A stretch of DNA of 64,000 bases, taken from NCBI GenBank assembly GCA_903832325.1, contig CAILBC010000036.1, forward strand, positions 1-64,000, in the 5' to 3' direction. This DNA comes from an uncultured Sphingomonadales bacterium (lineage in GTDB: Bacteria; Pseudomonadota; Alphaproteobacteria; Sphingomonadales; Sphingomonadaceae). Position 1 is the first letter of the stretch. The number at the start of each line of letters is the position of its first letter. Under the pieces are notes generated by a model, which ran no database searches, was not told where the DNA came from, and worked only from the letters and a program-made list of their open reading frames with translations. A program made the position numbers and the translations under genes. Below are positions 18,901 to 25,395 of the stretch, piece after piece.

Positions 18901-19484
18901 TCCAGCTCGTCGCCAAAGAAATCCAGCCGCAGCCCGTGATCAAGCCCGCTGGGGAACACGTCGAACACCCCCCCGCGAGAGGCATATTCGCCCGCATCGA
19001 CCACCGTATCGGTGCGCGTATAGCCCAGCCGCTGCAGCAGCATGATCAGGCTTTCGCGCGCGATGTCCATGCCGGGTTTCAGCAGGCGGGTCGATTCGCG
19101 GATGCGGAACGGGGTCAGCACGCGCTGCAGCACGGCCGCCACGGTGGTCACCAGCAATTGCGGCCCGTCGCGCCGCGCCTGAATCCGTGCCAGCGCCGCC
19201 AGCCGCCGCGCGCTGACCGACAATGCCGGCGATGCGCGATCGAACGGCAGGCAGTCCCACGCCGGAAATTCCACCACATCCAGCTCTGGCGCAAAAAACG
19301 CGGCGGTTTCGGTGATGCTGCGCATGGCCGCATCGTCGGCCGCGATGAACACCGCGCGCCCCGGCCGGGGCTTTGCCTGCGCGGCGCGCGCGATATCGGC
19401 CAGCACCAGCGGCTGGCTGCCGCGCGCAACTTGCGCCAGCGTGAGCGGCGTCGTCGCCGAAAGGATGCGGGAAATGTCGGGCAT
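15978..19484 (-). CDS. mfd: Transcription-repair coupling factor Mfd
   Basis: An 1168-residue Mfd, the DNA translocase that removes RNA polymerase stalled at lesions and recruits UvrA. The N-terminal UvrB-homology part is followed by the RNA-polymerase-interacting region (LNPGDLVVHMEHGIGRYDG near residue 508), the helicase Walker A VCGDVGFGKTEVALR near 640, the DEEQ box VDEEQRFGVGHKE, the TATPIPRT motif, and QLRGRVGRG of motif VI, then the C-terminal TRCF domain. Length is normal. It lies 17 bases from sdhE on the same strand. Confidence 0.98.
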   Translation of the reverse strand: MPDISRILSATTPLTLAQVARGSQPLVLADIARAAQAKPRPGRAVFIAADDAAMRSITETAAFFAPELDVVEFPAWDCLPFDRASPALSVSARRLAALARIQARRDGPQLLVTTVAAVLQRVLTPFRIRESTRLLKPGMDIARESLIMLLQRLGYTRTDTVVDAGEYASRGGVFDVFPSGLDHGLRLDFFGDELETLRLFDPNTQRSVQPVDSHLLIPASEALLDEASIKRFRSRYREIFGAAATGDPLYQAVSDGRRLAGMEHWLPLFEDRMVTLFDHLGEDDVVLFDAGAAKAVETRLSDIADYHQSRHDGAQRQAGHYRPLAADALYLDSAEIDRAMAGWPVHRLSIFAEPDSPRTLDFGFSGARDFAPDRAAGASGTVYEAAAKHLSALATRGLKPILAAYSTGSRARLISLLADAGKAKPVIAETWQEAQGIAAGGKIAAIVLPLDHGFAGDTIELITEQDILGDRLVRRKRKRKDADAFLAELSALNPGDLVVHMEHGIGRYDGLEPIRVGDSPHDCVQLTYAGGDKLYIPVENLDVLSRYGNDSDGIALDKLGGEAWQRRKARLRTRILEMAGQLMATAALRALREAEPLEADAASLGPFVDRFPWTETEDQERAIEDVLGDMASGKPMDRLVCGDVGFGKTEVALRAAFVAAMAGRQVAVIAPTTLLARQHYTSFMERFSGFPLNIGRLSRLVAPKEAAETRAGLARGTIDVVIGTHALLSKSIEFHRLGLVIVDEEQRFGVGHKERLKELKTDVHVLTLTATPIPRTLQMAMSGLRELSTIQTPPVDRLAVRTYVMPWDDMVMREALMREHQRGGQSFIIVPRIADMPDVEDWLRLNVPEIRAVSAHGQMSPTEVEDRMGAFYDRKYEVLLSTTIVESGIDIPSANTMILHRADRFGLAQLYQLRGRVGRGKLRAYAYLTWPENQSLSVIAEKRLKVLSDLDSLGAGFQLASHDLDLRGAGNLLGDEQSGHVKEVGFELYQSMLEDAILAAKAGDFGTIRERGALNPQITVDAPIMIPDDYVPDLAVRMALYRRMNDAEGPDAVEALAAEMIDRFGPLPPATQNLLRLIEVKRQAIIAGISKIDVGAKGALVSFHGDTFADPLGLIAYVERLGGVAKLRPDSKMVIQRVWSTPEARLNGLVQLTRGLSAIVRKAAKKAA

Positions 19485-19501
19485 GGCGGGGTGGGTATGC
19501 G

Positions 19502-19792
19502 CTAGCGCGGGATGTCCACGTAATCCAGCCGGACCATCGCGTCCATCAGCGGCCCGGCATATTCGGCGGGCACGGTTTGCGTGCCCAGCGCCCAGGCCAT
19601 GATGTCGACATCTTCTTCATCGATCAACCGTTCGAACCAGGCGATCGCGGCGTTGTCCCAGGTGGCGTGATGGCGGTCGAAATAGCAGCCGATCATATAG
19701 TCGGCTTCGCGCGTGCCGCGGTGCCAGGCGCGGAATTTCAGCCGGCGCAGCCGGTTTTCGGTATCAGCCTGATCGGGCGCGGTGGGGTCCAT
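19502..19792 (-). CDS. sdhE: FAD assembly factor SdhE
   Basis: A 96-residue SdhE/DUF339 protein that promotes covalent flavin attachment to the succinate dehydrogenase flavoprotein. The helical core and the conserved RG motif are seen in LKFRAWHRGTREADYMIG, followed by the WFERLIDEEDVDIMAWALG helix. It precedes mfd on the same strand with a 17-base gap and is near recG; the recG-sdhE-mfd grouping is common in Sphingomonadales. Confidence 0.88.
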   Translation of the reverse strand: MDPTAPDQADTENRLRRLKFRAWHRGTREADYMIGCYFDRHHATWDNAAIAWFERLIDEEDVDIMAWALGTQTVPAEYAGPLMDAMVRLDYVDIPR

Positions 19793-19867
19793 ATCCCCGC
19801 GCCCCTAGGCCAAAGCCCGCGCCGCCGCAAGCTGGGCGCCCGCGCCTGCCCCAATGGCCGTGCGCGG

Positions 19868-20245
19868 TCATTCGCCGCGCAGCACCGCCAGAATTTCCGC
19901 TTCGTGCCGGCCGATCAGGTCCTTTGCCAGCGTGTGGCGCACGATGCGGGCAACCGCAGGGTTCAGATGGTGGCGCAATTCGCCCAGCAGGCGCGGCGGG
20001 GCGATCAACGCCAGGTTGTCCAGGCGGTGCGCCGTCACTTCGCGCGCCAGCCAGTCGGCGATGGCGGCGGCGTGGCCCGCTTCGGTCGCATGGGCGCCGC
20101 CGTGCCCGCCGGCGTGGTGCGCCACGGCCAGCGCGGGGGTATCCTGCGCCACCAGCACGGGCACCGCTTCGGTGCCGGCATTGCGCAGCAGGCGCCAGGC
20201 GTGGCTGTCGGCAATCACGACCAGCATTCCATGGGGGATCAGCAT
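19868..20245 (-). CDS. Host attachment protein-like (PF10116-type) small protein
   Basis: A 125-residue cytosolic protein of the family named host attachment protein after an Agrobacterium gene. Seen are the N-terminal GMLVVIADSHAWRLLRN strand-loop, a His-rich middle, then LALIAPPRLLGELRHHLNPA and the LAKDLIGRHEAEI end. Family members have eRF1-like or ribosome-related folds in predictions, but no firm function. AAGGAGG stands seven bases upstream of the ATG at 20245, a strong start. It is divergent from recG. Confidence 0.75.
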   Translation of the reverse strand: MLIPHGMLVVIADSHAWRLLRNAGTEAVPVLVAQDTPALAVAHHAGGHGGAHATEAGHAAAIADWLAREVTAHRLDNLALIAPPRLLGELRHHLNPAVARIVRHTLAKDLIGRHEAEILAVLRGE

Positions 20246-20409
20246 CGGGGGGCCTCCTTGTTACCCGGTGGCCGGGCGTTTCGATCGGGTTTTGTGCAGG
20301 CATCACAGCCGCCCTGGCCGCCGCGGTCCATGCGCTGGATCAATTCACCGGCGCAATCGCAGGGGCAGGGGTGGCGCGTGCCCGGCGCGGCGGATATGAG
20401 GCAGGGACG

Positions 20410-22482
20410 ATGCGCCCAGACTTGCTCAATCCGCTGTTTGCCGAAACCGCCGGGCTGAAGGGCGTGGGGTCGGCGCTGTCGCGCCCGCTGGAGCGGCTGG
20501 GGCTGACGCGGCTGCGCGATCTGGCCTATCATTTGCCCGACCGGTTCGTCGCGCGGCGCGTGGTGCAGCGGTTTGACGATGCGGCGGTGGGTGAAAACAT
20601 CGTGATCGGCGTGACCGTGCGCGAACACCGCGCCAGCGCGGGGCGCGGGCCCTATCGCGTGCTGGTGGAGGACCAGGCCGGCGATGTGGTGGCGCTGACT
20701 TATTTCGGCCGCGCCTCGTACAGCGCGAAAAAGCTGTTTCCGCCGGGTGAAAAGCGCTGGATCGCCGGGCGGCTCGATCAGTTTGGCCAGACCCGGCAGA
20801 TCGTCCATCCCGACCATGTTGCCGAAGACAGCGCCGCGCTTGCCGGCCACCTGGCCGAACCGGTCTATGCCCTGTCCGAAGGCCTGACACAGGGGCGCGT
20901 GGCCGCGCTGGTGGCGCAGGCGCTGGAACACCTGCCCACTTTGCCCGAATGGATCGAGCCCGGGCTGCTGGCGCAAAAGGGCTGGCCCGGCTGGTGCGAG
21001 GCACTGCTGGCCGCGCACAAGGGCAGCGATGCGCTGGCGCGCGACCGGCTGGCCTATGACGAATTGCTCGCCAACAGCCTGGCGCTGATGCTTGTGCGCG
21101 CCAGCAACCGCAGCCGGCGCGGGGTGCCGCTGCAGGGCGATGGCAGTTTGCGCGCGGCGCTGAAACTGCCCTTTGCGCTGACCGGGGCGCAGATGCGTTC
21201 GATTGCCGAAATCGAGGGCGACATGGCGCAGGGGGCGCCGATGCTGCGCCTGCTGCAGGGCGATGTGGGATCGGGCAAGACCGCGGTGGCGCTGCACGCC
21301 ATGCTGATTGCGGTGGAATCGGGGGCGCAGGCGGCGCTGCTCGCGCCCACCGAAATCCTTGCGCGGCAGCATGCCGAAACGCTGACCCGCATGGTGGCAG
21401 GCACCGGGGTGCAGATCGCGCTGCTGACCGGGCGCGACAAGGGCCGCGCGCGCGAAGCCACGCTGATGGGGCTGCTGGATGGTTCGATCCAGATTCTGGT
21501 GGGCACCCACGCGATTTTTCAGGATGCGGTCGCCTACAAGCATCTGGCGCTGGTGGTGATCGACGAACAGCACCGCTTTGGCGTGGGGCAGCGGCTGATG
21601 CTGACGCAAAAGGCAAAGACCACGGCGCATTGCCTGGCAATGACAGCCACGCCGATCCCGCGCACGCTGACCCTCGCGCAATATGGCGAAATGGACGTCT
21701 CACGGCTGGATGAAATGCCCCCGGGGCGCCAGCCGATCGATACGCGTGTGGTCTCGACCGACCGGCTGGACGAAGTGATCGCCGGCGTCGGGCGGCATCT
21801 GGCGGCGGGCGGGCAGGCCTATTGGGTGTGCCCGATGGTGCGCGAACTGGAAACCGAGGACATTGCCGCGGCCGAAGCGCGCCATGCGCTGCTGAGCGAG
21901 CGGTTTGCAAATGGCACTATCGGGGGCGGGGTGGAACTGGTCCACGGCCAGTTGCGCCCCGAAATAAAGGATGCGGCGATGGAACGCTTTGCCACGGGCA
22001 AGGCGGGGCTGCTCGTGGCGACGACGGTGATCGAAGTGGGCGTGGATGTGCCCAATGCCACGCTGATGGTGATCGAACAGGCCGAACGCTTTGGCCTGGC
22101 GCAATTGCACCAGTTGCGCGGCCGGGTCGGGCGCGGCACGGGCAAATCGACCTGCCTGCTGCTGCGCGGCGAAGGCCTGTCAGAGGTGGGGCGCGAACGC
22201 CTGGCGCTGATGCGCGAAACCCAGGACGGGTTTCGCCTGGCCGAAGAGGATCTGCGGCTGCGCGGCGGGGGCGAACTGCTGGGCACGCGGCAATCGGGCG
22301 ACACCCCGTTTCGCGTGGCCGATTTCGATCAGATCGCCCGCCTTCTGCCGCTGGCGCATGACGATGCGCGCCTGCTGATGGACCGTGATGGCGGGCTGGA
22401 CAGCGCACGCGGCGCGGCGGCGCGCGTGCTGCTGTATTTGTTTGAGCGCGATTGGGGCGTGCAACTGCTGCGCGGGGGCTAG
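20410..22482 (+). CDS. recG: ATP-dependent DNA helicase RecG
   Basis: A 690-residue RecG, the branch-migration helicase that remodels stalled forks and recombination intermediates. The N-terminal wedge/OB domain (GENIVIGVTVREH to LTYFGRASY) precedes the helicase core: Walker A LLQGDVGSGKTAVALH near residue 284, APTEILARQH, DEQHRFGVGQR near 383, TATPIPRTL, and the QLRGRVGRG motif VI. The ATG at 20410 with GCAGGGACG upstream gives the normal family N-terminus; the frame is open further upstream without coding character. Its TAG stop overlaps the stop of the convergent SRPBCC gene. Confidence 0.97.
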   Translation: MRPDLLNPLFAETAGLKGVGSALSRPLERLGLTRLRDLAYHLPDRFVARRVVQRFDDAAVGENIVIGVTVREHRASAGRGPYRVLVEDQAGDVVALTYFGRASYSAKKLFPPGEKRWIAGRLDQFGQTRQIVHPDHVAEDSAALAGHLAEPVYALSEGLTQGRVAALVAQALEHLPTLPEWIEPGLLAQKGWPGWCEALLAAHKGSDALARDRLAYDELLANSLALMLVRASNRSRRGVPLQGDGSLRAALKLPFALTGAQMRSIAEIEGDMAQGAPMLRLLQGDVGSGKTAVALHAMLIAVESGAQAALLAPTEILARQHAETLTRMVAGTGVQIALLTGRDKGRAREATLMGLLDGSIQILVGTHAIFQDAVAYKHLALVVIDEQHRFGVGQRLMLTQKAKTTAHCLAMTATPIPRTLTLAQYGEMDVSRLDEMPPGRQPIDTRVVSTDRLDEVIAGVGRHLAAGGQAYWVCPMVRELETEDIAAAEARHALLSERFANGTIGGGVELVHGQLRPEIKDAAMERFATGKAGLLVATTVIEVGVDVPNATLMVIEQAERFGLAQLHQLRGRVGRGTGKSTCLLLRGEGLSEVGRERLALMRETQDGFRLAEEDLRLRGGGELLGTRQSGDTPFRVADFDQIARLLPLAHDDARLLMDRDGGLDSARGAAARVLLYLFERDWGVQLLRGG

Positions 22483-22973
22483 GCGTCCGACAGCACCTGG
22501 CCGAGCTGATCCAGTTGTTCCGGCAGCCCGGCGGCAGAACCCTGCATCGCATCGTCCAGCGCGGCCGCGGTCGGATAGATTTCGTGGAACCGCAGCAACG
22601 TCTTTCCGCCCTGATCCTCGAACGTCACGGTGGTGATCGCGCCCGCTTCGCCTTCGTCATTGGTCCAGACGATGCGCGCGTTTGGCACCACATCGAGGTA
22701 TGCGCCGTGAAACGCCATGGTTTGCCCGCCCGCGCTGAATTCCAGACGATACGTGCCACCGGTGCGCACATCCATGTCGCACCCCACCAGCGCAACGCCC
22801 GTCATGGATCCGGGCATCCACCAGCGGCGGAACAGATCGGCCTCGCTCCAGGCGCGATAGACCGTGGCGGGCGGCGCATCGAACAGGCGCGTGGCTTCGA
22901 GTTCACGATCGCCCTTGCGCGCGACAGGTGCGGGGTTTGGCGCAAGGGGCGCGCCGTCCTCTGGCCCGGTCAT
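22479..22973 (-). CDS. SRPBCC (AHSA1/activator of Hsp90-like) domain protein
   Basis: A 164-residue START-like fold protein of the AHSA1 group, which often bind small hydrophobic molecules and often pair with an ArsR-type regulator. Typical segments are ATRLFDAPPATVYRAWSEAD, LFRRWWMPGSM, GGTYRLEFSAGG, FHGAYLDVVPNARIVWTND, ITTVTFEDQGGKTLLRFHE and a C-terminal helix with LPEQLDQLGQVL. ATG 22973 has GAGAGGAAA upstream and overlaps the stop of a short upstream frame as ATGA. It shares a CTAG stop palindrome with recG. Confidence 0.85.
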   Translation of the reverse strand: MTGPEDGAPLAPNPAPVARKGDRELEATRLFDAPPATVYRAWSEADLFRRWWMPGSMTGVALVGCDMDVRTGGTYRLEFSAGGQTMAFHGAYLDVVPNARIVWTNDEGEAGAITTVTFEDQGGKTLLRFHEIYPTAAALDDAMQGSAAGLPEQLDQLGQVLSDA

Positions 22974-23059
22974 GGCGTTTCCTCTCGTTGCAGTTCGCTG
23001 ATGATCGCCTCCAGCGCGGCAAAGGACCGATCGAGAGGCGGGCTGAGACGCTGAACCAT
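22970..23059 (-). CDS. Short open frame translationally coupled to the SRPBCC gene; possible regulator remnant
   Basis: A 29-codon frame, MVQRLSPPLDRSFAALEAII to SELQREETP, whose TGA overlaps the SRPBCC start codon as ATGA. The amphipathic end (DRSFAALEAIISELQREE) resembles the last helix of the ArsR-type regulators that often precede AHSA1 genes, but there is no room for a helix-turn-helix domain: the frame closes at a stop about 20 codons upstream. It may be a truncated regulator or a coupling leader. Weak evidence. Confidence 0.25.
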   Translation of the reverse strand: MVQRLSPPLDRSFAALEAIISELQREETP

Positions 23060-23197
23060 GTAATTCAGTGTTTGGCGGCATGGTGCGTCCTGCGCAAGAC
23101 TGCCCGAGCGGCAGATTGGACAGGCCGGCTACCCGGGCCGGTTAAATTGCCCGTGCGGGCAGGGGTATCTGCGCGCCGGGCAGAGTATCGCCGCGCG

Positions 23198-23632
23198 ATG
23201 GACAAACTGTCAGACAATGCCCGCCTGCTCGGCTATGCCGGGATTCTGCCGCAAGCGATCGCGCTGCTCGCCGTGTTGAAAGGCGGGCCGGCGGGGTGGA
23301 GCGCGCTGGCGCTGTCTTATGGCTATGCCGCGCTGATTTTCAGCTTTCTGGGCGGGGTATGGTGGGGGCTGGGGCTGGCCGCGCCGCGCACACCGCGCTG
23401 GATCTTTGCGGCGGCGGTGCTGCCCAGCCTGATCGCGCTGGCGCTGTGGTTTCCATGGATGGTGGGCGAAACCTGGCCGGGGCCGGAATTGGTGCTGCTG
23501 GGCGCACTGATCGCCGCATCGCCGCTGGTTGACCGCGCCATCGGCTTTGCTCCGGCAGGGTGGATGGCGCTGCGCTGGCGGCTGTCGCTGGGGCTTGGCG
23601 GGCTGACCGTGGCAATCGGGCTGATCGGCTGA
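23198..23632 (+). CDS. DUF3429 integral membrane protein
   Basis: A 144-residue membrane protein with four or five hydrophobic segments: LLGYAGILPQAIALLAVLKG, LSYGYAALIFSFLGGVWWGL, IFAAAVLPSLIALALWFP, LVLLGALIAASPLV and LSLGLGGLTVAIGLIG. The order and the FLGGVWWG motif match the DUF3429 family, whose function is not known. It stands alone on the plus strand between the minus-strand SRPBCC gene and the LacI regulator. Confidence 0.8.
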   Translation: MDKLSDNARLLGYAGILPQAIALLAVLKGGPAGWSALALSYGYAALIFSFLGGVWWGLGLAAPRTPRWIFAAAVLPSLIALALWFPWMVGETWPGPELVLLGALIAASPLVDRAIGFAPAGWMALRWRLSLGLGGLTVAIGLIG

Positions 23633-23858
23633 GGCGTGGGGGCCGCAGCCCGGCTGGCGTGATCCCCTGCGCGCGATGCGTTTCCGCAGCCTTTTCGCAC
23701 CCGCACGGAGCGCGATCTTGCATTTGGCGGCAACTTGCCCGACTGGCACAGGATGTGCGGTGACTGATACGTCGCTGCAGTGCGGTGCATCGCCGGCCGA
23801 TCGCGGATGGCATGTGCCGGATGGATCGGGCGGCGTGCGGTTGGGGGTGTGACAACAG

Positions 23859-24926
23859 ATGGCGCAGCGCAAGCAGGCGGTAACGATCAAGCACGTCGCG
23901 CGCGATGCGGGCGTGTCGTTGCAGACGGTCAGCCGCGTGATGAACAATGTGCCCAATGTCAGCCCCGAAATGAAGCGGCGGGTGCAGGCTTCGATCGACC
24001 GGCTGGGCTATGTGCCGTCGATTGCGGCGCAGCGCATGGGCGGATCGCGGTCTTATATCATCCTGGCGATCAACGACCGCGAACGCACGATTGCCGACTG
24101 GCAATTGCGCCAGGGCACCGACTGGGTTGACCAGATGCTGCTGGGCGGCATGACCAAGTGCGCCGAACACGGATACCGCATGCTGATCGAACTGGTCGAT
24201 ACGCACAACGATCATGTCGAGCGCGAACTGGGCGCGGCGTTGACCGCACTGCAGCCCGATGGCGTGATCATCACCCCGCCGCATTCGGACAACCCGCAGA
24301 TTCTGGCGCTGTTGCAGGCGCGCGCCATTCCCTTTGCGCGGATCGGCTCGACCGGGGCGGACGGGCTGGGCGGGATTGCGCTGACCATGGATGATGAGGG
24401 TTCGGCGCGGCTGGCGGTGCGGCATCTGGCGGAATTGGGGCATCGCCAGATCGGGTTTATCGCGGGCCCGGCCGATTATCAGCTCAGCGGCTGGCGCGTG
24501 GACGGCTGGCGCGCGGAAATGGCGCTGCACGGGCTCGATGCGGCGGACAGCCTGCTGGAAACCGGGGATTTCACGTTTGAGGGCGGCACCCGCGCGGCGC
24601 GCGCGCTGCTGGCATGCGAACCCCGGCCGACCGCAATCATCGCCAGCAACGACCAGATGGCCTTTGCCACACTGGAAGTGGCCAGCGCACTGGGGCTGGA
24701 CGTTCCAGGCGATCTGAGCCTGGTATCGTTCGACAACACGCCGATGGCGCGGTTCACCCGCCCATCGCTGACCGCGATCGACCAGCCCGTTGCTGAAACC
24801 GCGGCGCGCGCGGTGGACCTGCTGATCAGCCAGCAACGCGGCGATGATGCTGATCCGGTGCCAATGCCGATCAATGTGTCGGGCAGCCTGGTCGTGCGCG
24901 GATCAACGGCTGCGGCCAAGAGCTAG
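23859..24926 (+). CDS. LacI-family transcriptional regulator
   Basis: A 355-residue LacI/GalR regulator. The N-terminal helix-turn-helix and hinge cover about residues 7-60: VTIKHVARDAGVSLQTVSRV, then the LGYVPSIAAQRMGG hinge. The periplasmic-binding-protein-like sensor carries DWVDQMLLGGMTKCAEHGYR, a GFIAGP segment and the C-terminal SLVSFDNTPMARFTRPSLTA signature. Such proteins bind sugars or related effectors. No sugar operon is adjacent; what it controls is unknown. It is the last gene before the island border. Confidence 0.92.
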   Translation: MAQRKQAVTIKHVARDAGVSLQTVSRVMNNVPNVSPEMKRRVQASIDRLGYVPSIAAQRMGGSRSYIILAINDRERTIADWQLRQGTDWVDQMLLGGMTKCAEHGYRMLIELVDTHNDHVERELGAALTALQPDGVIITPPHSDNPQILALLQARAIPFARIGSTGADGLGGIALTMDDEGSARLAVRHLAELGHRQIGFIAGPADYQLSGWRVDGWRAEMALHGLDAADSLLETGDFTFEGGTRAARALLACEPRPTAIIASNDQMAFATLEVASALGLDVPGDLSLVSFDNTPMARFTRPSLTAIDQPVAETAARAVDLLISQQRGDDADPVPMPINVSGSLVVRGSTAAAKS

Positions 24927-24950
24927 GCGCTGCGCGGAGTGCCAGGCAAA

Positions 24951-25032
24951 GGCCGGCTGGCGCCCTGCTCGTGCCCGTCAGTCGAGCATAAAAACGAAAT
25001 TGGTCGGGGAGAGAGGATTCGAACCTCCGGCC
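24951..25032. repeat. First copy of an 82-bp repeat containing a tRNA-Pro 3' end
   Basis: It matches 25073-25154 over 82 bases with about seven differences, all in the left half; the last 46 bases are identical. Positions 25001-25032 read on the minus strand as the T-arm, acceptor and CCA of tRNA-Pro (GGAGGTTCGAATCCTCT then CTCCCCGACCA). Sequence beyond 25032 diverges from a tRNA and includes a GTCGCGC/GCGCGAC hairpin. Confidence 0.9.
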
Positions 25033-25072
25033 ACCCCGTCGCGCACAGCGCGACAAACGGGAGACTCGCAGG

Positions 25073-25154
25073 GGCCGGCTGGCGCTCCGCTCGTGCTCGT
25101 CAGCGCAACATAAAAACGAAATTGGTCGGGGAGAGAGGATTCGAACCTCCGGCC
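25073..25154. repeat. Second copy of the 82-bp repeat
   Basis: The direct repeat of 24951-25032, offset by 122 bases. Its tRNA part continues further, into the anticodon loop, up to 25167. Confidence 0.9.
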
Positions 25155-25167
25155 CCTGCCTCCCGAA
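25123..25167 (-). pseudogene. 3' half of tRNA-Pro(CGG), probable attachment site
   Basis: On the minus strand the order is anticodon loop TTCGGGA (anticodon CGG), 3' anticodon stem GGCAG, variable loop GGGCC, T-arm GGAGGTTCGAATCCTCT, acceptor 3' strand CTCCCCG, A, CCA. The 5' anticodon stem, D-arm and acceptor 5' strand are missing: the sequence beyond 25167 is unrelated. A cut exactly at the anticodon loop is the classic result of tyrosine-recombinase integration into a tRNA gene. The intact tRNA is predicted at the other end of the inserted element, outside this window. Confidence 0.8.
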
Positions 25168-25201
25168 GGTAACGAATAGCCTCTTAAGCATTGAAAATAT
25201 T

Positions 25202-25255
25202 GAGCTTTGTTGTAGCTTGCTAGCGGAACAATTTAAGAACAAAGCTCGTTTTTTT
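25202..25255 (+). terminator. Attenuator-like hairpin in the repC leader
   Basis: GAGCTTTGTT (25202-25211) pairs perfectly with AACAAAGCTC (25238-25247), followed by G and seven T. The loop contains a second AACAA at 25227-25231 that could pair with the same TTGTT, giving an alternative fold. It lies between the att site and repC on the plus strand. Replication genes of the repABC class are often controlled by a small antisense RNA and attenuation in the leader; this hairpin could be part of such control or a plain terminator. Confidence 0.55.
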
Positions 25256-25395
25256 CGACATTCCACCGGAGCTACACCGGACCGACACCGGGGCCTGATT
25301 TCCGCCATTTATCACGCAATCAGCCGGGGCGGGGACGTCCATGTCAGGCTCTCCAGTATCGTTTGCACTGACAGATGCCAAGCGCGTGTCGAGTC

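Noticed and set aside
17922..19505. Long plus-strand open frame of about 527 codons opposite mfd
   Set aside because: It lies wholly opposite mfd, has low-complexity His/Arg/Gln-rich translation and no domain; it is the usual shadow frame of a GC-rich gene.
20239..21681. Long minus-strand frame of 480 codons opposite recG
   Set aside because: It is a reverse-strand shadow of RecG with no domain and biased composition.
25001..25080. A complete second tRNA-Pro in the left repeat
   Set aside because: Only the T-arm, acceptor and CCA match; the sequence beyond 25032 does not give an anticodon or D-arm.
24844..25172. Short frames with an ERGFEPP-like sequence
   Set aside because: They are the reverse-strand reading of tRNA-Pro 3' sequence, a known source of false proteins.
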